DNA of 6,810 nucleotides from Methanomicrobiales archaeon (GTDB lineage Archaea; Halobacteriota; Methanomicrobia; Methanomicrobiales; Methanoculleaceae), in assembly GCA_012510335.1 (NCBI GenBank), contig JAAZIF010000031.1, forward strand, positions 1-6,810, given 5' to 3'. The notes beneath the pieces were generated by a model. It made no database searches, was not told the origin of the DNA, and saw only the letters and a list, made by a program, of their open reading frames with translations. Positions 1 through 5,127 of the stretch are shown here, piece by piece (within the stretch, counting starts at the first letter, position 1; every line of letters begins with the position of its first letter). Both the position numbers and the translations under genes were made by a program.

Positions 1-506
1 ATACCAGAACCACCGCTGTCAAGATAATTGCTGACGCTTGCGAGGAGATCGTCGATGAGTCCGCTGATGAACCGCCAGGACGGCTTCACGGAATCGGGGA
101 GGAAGCGTTCAACCACCCCGCCAAGGTACCCGCCCTCCCCGGCCCCGGAGTACTTCTCGATGAAAACGGTGACTCCGTCGACTCCGCCCTCGAGTAACGT
201 CTCATCCGGCCGGTCGACCAGTTGAAGCCTGACGGAATGCCCGCGCGGTATGGAGATCATATCCCCGTGGATGAGCGTCTCCCCGACCGCCGGGGTGCTC
301 ATGCGCGCTCCCCGGCAGACGCAGATGGGGCTGCCAGGGTCAACATAGGTGATCCGGCCAAGGACGGCGTCTTCGGTCTGCACCTGCACCACCGTCCGGA
401 AATCATCAACCTGGAAGGGGTTCTCCTGACCGGCAGCACACGCCGCAGGTGCGGCGATGCCCGCCGCAATGATCGCCGCGAAGAGAATGATAAAGCCTCT
501 GCTCAT
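1..506 (-). CDS. Secreted protein with FecR-like segment, partial (C-terminus beyond the left edge)
   Basis: The reading frame runs from ATG at 506-504 leftward through 168 codons without a stop and leaves the window, so the C-terminus is missing. Residues 1-25 form a signal peptide: a short basic start (MSRG), then a hydrophobic run rich in Ile and Ala, ending at an Ala-rich site near AACAAG. The mature part (about 40-118) is beta-rich and has the layout of a FecR-type domain: a stretch containing VCRG, then VGETLIHGDMISIPRGHS, then a Leu/Val-rich strand pair ending at VFIEKY. Residues about 125-160 look helical and include a Gly-rich turn. In known proteins FecR-like domains act as periplasmic or extracellular sensor or scaffold modules; a role outside the membrane is inferred here. 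No Shine-Dalgarno precedes the ATG, and a TATA-like box sits about 28 bp upstream, which suggests a leaderless mRNA. That the gene is real is well supported; the FecR assignment is tentative. Confidence 0.75.
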   Translation of the reverse strand, partial: MSRGFIILFAAIIAAGIAAPAACAAGQENPFQVDDFRTVVQVQTEDAVLGRITYVDPGSPICVCRGARMSTPAVGETLIHGDMISIPRGHSVRLQLVDRPDETLLEGGVDGVTVFIEKYSGAGEGGYLGGVVERFLPDSVKPSWRFISGLIDDLLASVSNYLDSGGSG

Positions 507-528
507 GGCAGGGTATTGCAGATTGGAG

Positions 529-545
529 TATTTAGTTTTTCCTGC
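529..545 (-). promoter_or_regulatory. Candidate BRE/TATA promoter of the secreted-protein gene (leaderless)
   Basis: Read on the minus strand, the sequence is GCAGGAAAAACTAAATA: a purine-rich BRE-like GGAAA followed by a TATA-like ACTAAATA. Its centre is about 28 bp before the ATG at 506. Archaeal transcription starts about 25 bp after the TATA centre, so the transcript would begin at or very near the start codon. This agrees with the missing ribosome binding site. It is a prediction from spacing and composition only. Confidence 0.4.
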
Positions 546-670
546 GCCTCCTGCAGGCATCCATCAAGAACAGGAGGGGGGGTTTCGCCAGGATGGTGAA
601 TGACGGGGTGAACCCCGGGCGACCGGGCCGTAGAATTAAGTGGCGGTTATGCGAGACCGGCGCGCATGTC

Positions 671-684
671 GAAAGGTTTAGTAA
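671..684 (+). promoter_or_regulatory. Candidate BRE/TATA promoter of the reductase gene
   Basis: GAAAGGTTTAGTAA combines a purine-rich BRE-like part (671-676) with a TATA-like TTTAGTAA (677-684). A start about 25 bp downstream would fall near 706, giving a short leader that contains the GGAGG at 708-712. The geometry fits, but the box is a weak match to consensus. Confidence 0.35.
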
Positions 685-707
685 GCCCTCCTGCCTTCCC
701 TGGATAT

Positions 708-712
708 GGAGG
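708..712 (+). promoter_or_regulatory. Ribosome binding site that decides the reductase start
   Basis: GGAGG lies 8 nt before the ATG at 721. An earlier in-frame ATG at 706 overlaps this motif and has no ribosome binding site of its own, so 721 is preferred. The resulting N-terminus, MRLKDKVALVTGASSG, is the usual one for this enzyme family. Confidence 0.75.
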
Positions 713-720
713 AAGACATC

Positions 721-1476
721 ATGAGATTGAAAGATAAGGTCGCTCTCGTCACGGGAGCAAGCTCGGGGATGGGGCTTGAGATTGCCCGGCTCTTTGCCGA
801 AGAAGGTGCATCCGTGGTGCTGGTTGCAAGGAGGAAGGAGAGGCTTGAAGCGCTCGTAGATCGGATAACCGCCGGCGGCGGGAAGGCCATTGCTGTAGCC
901 GGGGACGTTACGCGCGAGGTGGATGTCAGGGGTGCCGTGAAGGCGGCCGTGACTACTTTTGGCAGGCTCGATATCGTCATCAACAACGCCGGGCTGATGG
1001 ACAGGATGGATCCGGTAGCCGATCTCGATGACGCTATCTGGAACGCGGTCATAGACGTCAACCTGACCGGGCCGATGCGCCTCTTCCGGGCCGCCATACC
1101 GGAGATGGAGAAGATCGGAGGGGGCGCCTTTGTCACCGTGGCATCCCTGGGCGGCATACGCGGAGCGAGGGCCGGGGCCGCATACACGGCGTCGAAGCAC
1201 GGGGTCATCGGGCTTGCAAAGAACGTCGCCTATGCGTATGCAAAGAAGGGCATCCGGTCAAACATCATCGCCCCCGGCGGCGTCGAGACCGAGATCCTCA
1301 GCGGCAAAAACCTGAACCCGGAGGGAGCTAAGATCTATGCGGCCGGTATGGCAACCAACCCCCGTATGGGAGATCCGGTAGAGATCGCCCATCTGGCGCT
1401 CTTCCTGGCCTCGGACGAGGCCAGTCTGGTGAACGGGGCGACCGTCACCGCCGATGCCGGGTGGAGCGCATACTGA
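721..1476 (+). CDS. Classical short-chain dehydrogenase/reductase (SDR), NAD(P)-dependent
   Basis: This 251-residue protein has the full length and all signatures of a classical SDR, a cytoplasmic Rossmann-fold oxidoreductase acting on a carbonyl or alcohol group. Visible motifs are the TGASSGMG cofactor loop (11-18), GDV with Asp62, NNAG (88-91), the structural Asn114 in DVNLTG, and the catalytic Ser142, Tyr155 and Lys159 (YTASK). The PGGVET stretch follows at 185-190. Arg37-Arg38 after the second strand favour NADP(H) over NAD(H); this is a family rule, not a measurement. The C-terminus (NGATVTADAGWSAY) resembles the usual G-x-x-x-x-x-D-G-G end with Ala for the first Gly. It probably shares a transcript with the next gene 48 bp downstream. 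The family is certain. The substrate cannot be read from the sequence; the neighbour suggests a product that is later acylated. Confidence 0.93.
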   Translation: MRLKDKVALVTGASSGMGLEIARLFAEEGASVVLVARRKERLEALVDRITAGGGKAIAVAGDVTREVDVRGAVKAAVTTFGRLDIVINNAGLMDRMDPVADLDDAIWNAVIDVNLTGPMRLFRAAIPEMEKIGGGAFVTVASLGGIRGARAGAAYTASKHGVIGLAKNVAYAYAKKGIRSNIIAPGGVETEILSGKNLNPEGAKIYAAGMATNPRMGDPVEIAHLALFLASDEASLVNGATVTADAGWSAY

Positions 1477-1506
1477 TCGCGCAGCATAAGACAGTTATCC
1501 CGGAAC

Positions 1507-1512
1507 GGAGAG
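1507..1512 (+). promoter_or_regulatory. Weak ribosome binding site of the condensation-fold gene
   Basis: GGAGAG lies 12 nt before the ATG at 1525, longer than usual spacing. No stronger motif or better in-frame start is near, and no clear TATA box lies in the 48-bp gap, which favours co-transcription with the reductase gene. Confidence 0.4.
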
Positions 1513-1524
1513 ACTCTTGATAGC

Positions 1525-2805
1525 ATGTCCCTCCGCTACCCGGCATCCGCCTTCGACATATTCAACGTCTACTTCGAGCGCATATACGATCCCTCGATGC
1601 ATGTCGTCTTCACGTTCGATGGTGCGGTCGAGGCCGGCGCCCTCCGGGAGGCAGTGATGCGGTTCATCGCATCCAGCCCCTACCTGAGATCAAGGTTTGC
1701 AGACGAGGGGGAGGGGTTCCCCGCCTGGGAGGAGATCCCGGAGCAGGAGTGGGAGAGGGCGTTTGTTATCGCCCCGGACGGGGAGGGGCTGCCCCCGCCG
1801 CCCCTCGACGTCCGCGCCGGGCCGCAGATCCGGGTCACGCTCTGCCGGCAGGAGGATATGGTTATCATAACCTGCCACCACGGCTTCTGCGACGCCGCCG
1901 GCGCCATGGCCCTCGCCCGCGGGGTCTTCTCGGCCTACCGGTCGATCCTGGAGAACCCGGATTTCAGGCCGGCCCCGATCGATCCCTGTGACCGGAGCAC
2001 GGACCGGATCCTCATGCTCTATACCGATGAGGAGCGGCGGCAGGCGCTTGCGGAGGAGGAGCCCTTCGTCGACCGGTGGCGCTTCCCCGTCGAGCGGACC
2101 GGGAGGGGGATTCCGTGCGTCACCAGCCGTACGCTCGCGCCGGAACGGCTCGGGCGCATAAAGGCATTCGGGCATGAGCATGGGGCCACGGTGAACGACA
2201 TCCTCATCGCCGCCTTCTTCCTTGCTTTCCAGAAGATCCGGGCCGATCCCGGGGATCCGGGTGCGCCCCGGTCGATCCTGACATCGGTCGATCTCCGGAG
2301 GAGGTACCCCGGGTGTTGCGACGAGGATATGCCCATTAACCTCTCGACCGCCTACGCGGTAACGCTCTACGTGGATGAGGAGACGGGACTAAAAGATGTC
2401 GTCGGCCAGGTAACGGCGATAACCTCCCGGCGCAAGACGGAACATCCCGGACTTGCGGCCATCCTCTTCTACGAGGAGATAATGGCGGGCGGGATGCCGG
2501 CGGTACGGGCGTTCTTTGACGATATGATGAAGCGCTACATATCGTCGGGCCACAAAAACCCGGTCTTTGCGAATCTCGGCATATTCGACCCCGGCGACCA
2601 CCTGCCTGTCCCGGGCCGGGACGGGACGATGCTCGATATCACGGGTATACAGTACCTCCCCTGCGTCTGCTGGCCCTACGGGTTCCTGATGACGGCCTCG
2701 ACCTTCCGCGGCCGCCTGACGGTCATGACGGCTTACGAGGAAGGCCCCTACTCGACGGCAACGGTGGAGAGGTTCCTCAAGTACGTGGATGAGTACCTCC
2801 CGTGA
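1525..2805 (+). CDS. Condensation-domain / CoA-dependent acyltransferase-fold protein (COG4908-like)
   Basis: The protein has 426 residues, the size of one stand-alone condensation-type unit with two chloramphenicol-acetyltransferase-like halves. The active-site motif is CHHGFCDAAG: His118, His119 and Asp123 match HHxxxD, with Ala124 where the consensus has Gly. The N-terminal lobe carries an early helix and the SSPYLRSRF segment (50-58), typical of this fold. The second lobe has TVNDILIAAFFLAF (222-235), SVDLRRRYP (254-262) and VFANLGIFD (347-355), patterns shared with alcohol acyltransferase, PapA/WS-DGAT-like and COG4908 proteins. Such enzymes transfer an acyl group from CoA or a carrier protein to an alcohol or amine. 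No signal peptide, membrane segment, or fused carrier or adenylation domain is present, so it is probably cytosolic and free-standing. The SDR just upstream could make its alcohol acceptor; this is an inference. The fold is confident, the substrate unknown. Confidence 0.85.
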   Translation: MSLRYPASAFDIFNVYFERIYDPSMHVVFTFDGAVEAGALREAVMRFIASSPYLRSRFADEGEGFPAWEEIPEQEWERAFVIAPDGEGLPPPPLDVRAGPQIRVTLCRQEDMVIITCHHGFCDAAGAMALARGVFSAYRSILENPDFRPAPIDPCDRSTDRILMLYTDEERRQALAEEEPFVDRWRFPVERTGRGIPCVTSRTLAPERLGRIKAFGHEHGATVNDILIAAFFLAFQKIRADPGDPGAPRSILTSVDLRRRYPGCCDEDMPINLSTAYAVTLYVDEETGLKDVVGQVTAITSRRKTEHPGLAAILFYEEIMAGGMPAVRAFFDDMMKRYISSGHKNPVFANLGIFDPGDHLPVPGRDGTMLDITGIQYLPCVCWPYGFLMTASTFRGRLTVMTAYEEGPYSTATVERFLKYVDEYLP

Positions 2806-2839
2806 CTGCACAGGAGGAGAGGCATACATCCCTTTCGCG

Positions 2840-2855
2840 CGCCGGCTTTTTGGCG
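2840..2855 (+). terminator. Possible terminator after the condensation-fold gene
   Basis: About 35 bp after the stop codon, short arms CGCC (2840-2843) and GGCG (2852-2855) flank a loop that contains five consecutive T (2847-2851). Archaeal termination depends mainly on T-runs, so this is a candidate, but the stem is only 4 bp and the T-run is short. Confidence 0.2.
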
Positions 2856-2895
2856 GCTCTGGATCTGCCCCGGGTTCGGGGGAGGGCATCAGAAA

Positions 2896-3039
2896 ATCCG
2901 ACAAAAATCTTCCATCGATACAGAGGAGTGGGAAGACGCTATCGCTACGATCATATCGGGGTACGCCCCCGTGAAGAACCCGGCCGGCGATACCGTCGGG
3001 ATCGCTGGCGTCGATATGGGATACTCAGTAGCCCGCTGA
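2896..3039 (+). pseudogene. Fragment of a Cache-type extracellular sensor domain (decayed gene remnant)
   Basis: An open frame continues from 2806 to the TGA at 3037-3039 with no ATG, GTG or TTG before 2971. Its distal part reads like the end of a Cache sensor domain: a TEEW segment, then ISGYAPVKNPAGDTVGIAGVDMG. The SGYAP-[IV]-[RK]-x(3)-G-x-x-V-G-I-x-G-V-D-M pattern is a hallmark of extracellular sensors in methanogen histidine kinases and chemoreceptors. In intact proteins it is followed by a transmembrane helix and signalling domains; here a stop comes 6 residues later. The upstream 90 bp of the frame (Arg-, Gly- and Trp-rich) does not resemble a sensor. This is best explained as the leftover of a deleted or rearranged sensor gene. 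The similarity is judged by eye. It is unrelated to the histidine kinase further right, which has a 7TM input domain. Confidence 0.6.
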
Positions 3040-3099
3040 TGTGCCGGGGCGGAGGAGCGTTGCCCGGCCGATCGGTGAGGCCAGGCAAACAGACTCGCG

Positions 3100-3127
3100 G
3101 CGGGGATTCCCCCGCACATTATTCTTT
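3100..3127 (+). terminator. GC-rich hairpin followed by a T-rich tract in the convergent gap
   Basis: Arms GCGGGG (3100-3105) and CCCCGC (3110-3115) pair perfectly around the loop ATTC and are followed on the plus strand by ACATTATTCTTT. This could end plus-strand transcripts before they enter the catalase gene. On the minus strand the hairpin is about 77 bp past the catalase stop and is followed by a less T-rich stretch, so use in that direction is less likely. Confidence 0.35.
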
Positions 3128-3142
3128 CCCGCTGCCGGAGGT

Positions 3143-3162
3143 CAGGGCGGCATCAGGCCCTG
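3143..3162. repeat. Inverted repeat just past the catalase stop
   Basis: CAGGGC (3143-3148) and GCCCTG (3157-3162) are perfect 6-bp arms around an 8-nt loop. The hairpin starts about 30 bp beyond the catalase stop on the minus strand. It lacks a following T-run, so it may be a 3' processing or stability element rather than a terminator, or chance in GC-rich DNA. Confidence 0.25.
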
Positions 3163-3191
3163 CCTCCCGTGCATCGGGCGGATCCGGTGGG

Positions 3192-4649
3192 CTACTCCAC
3201 GTTGTCGAGCGGAATGCCGAGCGCGTCCGCCACTCCCTTCCCGTAGGCCGGATCGGCCTTCGAGCAGTTCTGGATGTGCCGGACCTTGATGAAGTCGGGC
3301 ACGCCTTCCATGGCGCGTGCGGTATTCTCAAAGAGGGCCTGCTGCTGCTCCGGGCTCATAAGGCGGAAGAGTTTGCCGGGCTGGGTGTAGTAATCGGAGT
3401 CGTCCTCGCGGAAGTTCCAGGCTCCCGCCATGCCGGAGATAGGGAGGCGCGGTTCCCTGTATCCGGGCTGCTCCTGCCACTCGCCGAAACTGTTGGGCTC
3501 GTAGCCGATGGTTGACCCGGCGTTGCCGTTCACGCGCATCTGGCCGTCACGGTGAGAGGGGTTTGCAAAACAGCGGGGTCGGTTGACCGGGATCTGGTGG
3601 TGGTTGATGCCCAGGCGATAGCGCTGTGCGTCCCCGTAGGCGAAGAGACGGCCCTGCAGCATCTTATCGGGCGAAAACCCGATCCCCGGCACCACGGCGG
3701 CGGGGTTGAACGCCGCCTGCTCCACGTCCTGGAAGTAGTTGGCGGGGTTCTGGTTCAGTTCGAGCACACCCACCTCGATCAGGGGGAACTCGCCCGTGTA
3801 CCAGACTTTTGTGAGGTCGAAGGGGTTGTAGGGCATATTCTTTGCCTCCTCTTCGGTCATCACCTGTATGTACATCGTCCAGCGGGGGAAGTCGCCCCTC
3901 TCAATGCTCTCAAAGAGGTCGCGCTGGTGACTCTCGCGGTCTTTTGCTATGACCGCCTCTGCCTCCTGATCGGTCAGGTTCTTTATGCCCTGCTGTGTAT
4001 GCAGGTGGAACTTGACCCAGACGCGCTCATCCCTCGCGTTGATCATGCTGAACGTGTGGCTGCCAAAGCCGTGCATGTGGCGATAAGAGAGGGGGATCCC
4101 ACGGTCGCTCATGGTGATTGTCACCTGGTGCAGGGACTCCGGGAGAGACGTCCAGAAGTCCCAGTTGCTGGTCGGGGAGCGCATGTTGGTGTGTGGGTCG
4201 CGCTTGACGACGCGGTTTAAGTCCGGGAACTTGTGGGGGTCGCGTATGAAGAATACCGGGGTGTTGTTGCCGGCAAGATCCCAGTTCCCCTCCTCTGTGT
4301 AGAATTTCATGGCAAAGCCGCGGATGTCGCGCTCTGCATCGGCTGCACCTCGCTCACCGGCGACGGTCGAGAAGCGCATGAAGACATCGGTCTCCTTGCC
4401 GATCTCGGAGAAGAGTCTCGCCCTGGTGTACCTGGTGATGTCGTGGGTGACGGTGAACCTGCCAAAAGCTCCGGATCCCTTGGCATGCATACGCCGCTCC
4501 GGGATCACCTCCCGGTTGAAGTGAGCGAGCTTCTCCTGGTACCAGACGTCCTGCATCAGCATGGGGCCGCGTGGGCCGGCGGTCACTGCGTTCTGGTTAT
4601 CCGGCACGGGTGCGCCGGCAACGGTGGTCAATCTCTTTTTATTCTCCAT
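3192..4649 (-). CDS. katA: Monofunctional haem catalase (KatA/KatE type, small subunit)
   Basis: This 485-residue protein is a complete small-subunit haem b catalase, converting two hydrogen peroxide to water and oxygen in the cytoplasm, normally as a tetramer. Motifs in order are the distal-side RRMHAKGSGAFG with catalytic His55, the FMRFSTVAGERG segment (90-101), GNNTPVFFIRD with catalytic Asn128, and the proximal haem-ligand motif RLFAYGDAQRYR with Tyr338 as axial ligand and Arg334 beside it. The length (about 480-500 aa expected) and the absence of a C-terminal flavodoxin-like domain fit clade 3; there is no signal peptide. The start is supported by AGGAGG 5 nt upstream. It is transcribed alone: the plus-strand genes converge on it and the kinase diverges from it. 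Catalases occur patchily in methanogens and are thought to be acquired from bacteria, so transfer is plausible but not shown here. The family call is essentially certain; the clade is by eye. Confidence 0.97.
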   Translation of the reverse strand: MENKKRLTTVAGAPVPDNQNAVTAGPRGPMLMQDVWYQEKLAHFNREVIPERRMHAKGSGAFGRFTVTHDITRYTRARLFSEIGKETDVFMRFSTVAGERGAADAERDIRGFAMKFYTEEGNWDLAGNNTPVFFIRDPHKFPDLNRVVKRDPHTNMRSPTSNWDFWTSLPESLHQVTITMSDRGIPLSYRHMHGFGSHTFSMINARDERVWVKFHLHTQQGIKNLTDQEAEAVIAKDRESHQRDLFESIERGDFPRWTMYIQVMTEEEAKNMPYNPFDLTKVWYTGEFPLIEVGVLELNQNPANYFQDVEQAAFNPAAVVPGIGFSPDKMLQGRLFAYGDAQRYRLGINHHQIPVNRPRCFANPSHRDGQMRVNGNAGSTIGYEPNSFGEWQEQPGYREPRLPISGMAGAWNFREDDSDYYTQPGKLFRLMSPEQQQALFENTARAMEGVPDFIKVRHIQNCSKADPAYGKGVADALGIPLDNVE

Positions 4650-4654
4650 AAAAT

Positions 4655-4660
4655 CCTCCT
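4655..4660 (-). promoter_or_regulatory. Ribosome binding site of the catalase gene
   Basis: AGGAGG on the minus strand lies 5 nt before the ATG at 4649-4647. It is the strongest Shine-Dalgarno match in the window and confirms the catalase start; it implies a leadered mRNA, in contrast to the probable leaderless gene at the left edge. Confidence 0.75.
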
Positions 4661-4710
4661 CGCTTTTATCTGCTCACCGGATGGGGCAGAATAGATGAAC
4701 TCGTCCTCGC

Positions 4711-4725
4711 TCAAACTTAAACCTT
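4711..4725 (-). promoter_or_regulatory. Candidate BRE/TATA promoter of the catalase gene
   Basis: On the minus strand AAGGTTTAAGTTTGA carries a purine-rich AAGG followed by the TATA-like TTTAAGTTT. The predicted start, about 25 bp downstream near 4692, would give a leader of roughly 40 nt that includes the strong ribosome binding site. Another AT-rich spot (GATAAAAG, minus strand, near 4670) is too close to the start codon to act as a TATA box. Confidence 0.4.
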
Positions 4726-4734
4726 GCCCGGCAT

Positions 4735-4748
4735 GGCTGAGATCAGCC
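4735..4748. promoter_or_regulatory. Dyad GGCTGA-GA-TCAGCC upstream of the catalase promoter
   Basis: Perfect 6-bp inverted arms separated by 2 bp lie about 20-25 bp upstream of the proposed catalase TATA/BRE element on the minus strand. That position suits a binding site for a dimeric activator or regulator. No regulator gene is in view and the motif is not recognised, so this is a hypothesis. Confidence 0.25.
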
Positions 4749-5023
4749 TCCCCGGAGGGGGCGGGAGCGCGCGCCCCTTGCCATAACGAGGCCTCAGATC
4801 CCGATCCCCGGCTTACCGCATCACCAGTAAGGCCACACGGTGGGGCAGGATCCCCAGCACCGGATCATGGCGGCCGGGGCGGCAACAGCGAAAGGGTGGC
4901 CCGGTGGGCGTGGACGCTCTCCGGTTTAGAGAGGTTCCCCCCTCAAAGACCGTGGCTCTGCCTCTAAGGCGGCCTGGAAAGGGCTATTTCAATATACCCA
5001 TCTCCAGCGGTCAGTACAGAAAG

Positions 5024-5040
5024 AAAATATTAATATATGG
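5024..5040 (+). promoter_or_regulatory. AT-rich TATA region, probable promoter of the sensor kinase
   Basis: AAAATATTAATATATGG is the best TATA-like sequence in the window and includes the palindrome ATATTAATAT (5027-5036). A start near 5060 would give a leader of about 65-70 nt. A second possible box, TCATATAGA (5051-5059), would give a start near 5080. Because the palindrome is symmetric it might also load TBP in the other direction. The leader contains the small odd palindrome CCTGCGGCAGG (5080-5090). Confidence 0.45.
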
Positions 5041-5117
5041 ATCTGTTGAGTCATATAGACCAATTGAATACCCGTCACCCCTGCGGCAGGCTCCCGCAAT
5101 AACGACGGTGCAGCGAT

Positions 5118-5122
5118 GTGAT
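5118..5122 (+). promoter_or_regulatory. Partial ribosome binding site of the sensor kinase
   Basis: GTGAT, part of the extended anti-Shine-Dalgarno match GGTGATC, lies 5 nt before the ATG at 5128. It overlaps a minimal ATG-TGA start-stop pair at 5115-5120. The match is short, so translation initiation may be weak. Confidence 0.3.
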
Positions 5123-5127
5123 TGACC

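Larger units (their letters stand above)
507..720. other. Divergent intergenic region with two candidate promoters
   Basis: This 214-bp stretch separates the minus-strand secreted-protein gene from the plus-strand reductase gene. Candidate archaeal promoters face outward at both ends. The octamer CCTCCTGC occurs at 547-554 and again at 687-694, and CAGGAGG at 571-577 forms an inverted partner to the first copy (7-bp arms, 17-nt spacer). No convincing coding frame or RNA gene was seen; the minus-strand open frames here are shadows of the reductase gene running past its start. Confidence 0.5.
4650..5127. other. Long divergent intergenic region between catalase and sensor kinase
   Basis: This 478-bp region contains no convincing gene on either strand. 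The catalase side (4650-4750) holds a ribosome binding site, a TATA-like box and a dyad. The middle (about 4750-4980) is GC-rich with short hairpin-forming stretches, such as GGGGCG (4758-4763) with CGCCCC (4772-4777), and nothing recognisable. The kinase side (4985-5075) is strikingly AT-rich. Short plus-strand open frames here have compositions unlike the neighbouring proteins and were not accepted. Confidence 0.5.

Noticed and set aside
532..1208. Long minus-strand open frames opposite the reductase gene
   Set aside because: They are antisense shadows of a gene with intact SDR motifs; the translations are rich in Arg, Pro and Ser and show no domain pattern.
1680..2904. Several minus-strand open frames and a plus-strand frame overlapping the condensation-fold gene
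   Set aside because: All overlap a full-length protein with HHxxxD and other family motifs; their compositions are typical of GC-rich shadow frames.
2803..3039. Stop-codon readthrough fusing the acyltransferase to the Cache fragment through TGA
   Set aside because: The frame is open, but the acyltransferase ends naturally at residue 426, the joining segment looks non-coding, and no selenocysteine insertion element was recognised.
2802..3515. 237-codon plus-strand open frame beginning at the acyltransferase stop (ATGA overlap)
   Set aside because: More than 300 bp of it is antisense to the catalase gene, the sequence is Arg/Gly-rich without domains, and the recognisable Cache residues are in a different frame.
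3552..4694. Plus-strand open frames of 222 and 153 codons opposite the catalase
   Set aside because: They are antisense to highly conserved catalase motifs and have no independent start signals or domains.
4754..4777. GGGGCG/CGCCCC hairpin considered as a terminator or structured RNA
   Set aside because: There is no following T-run, no gene ends nearby on either strand, and short GC stems are expected by chance in this composition.
4695..5125. Plus-strand open frames of 73-90 codons in the catalase/kinase gap
   Set aside because: Composition is low in hydrophobic residues and rich in Pro, Arg and Gly; they have no convincing ribosome binding site and one runs through the kinase promoter region.
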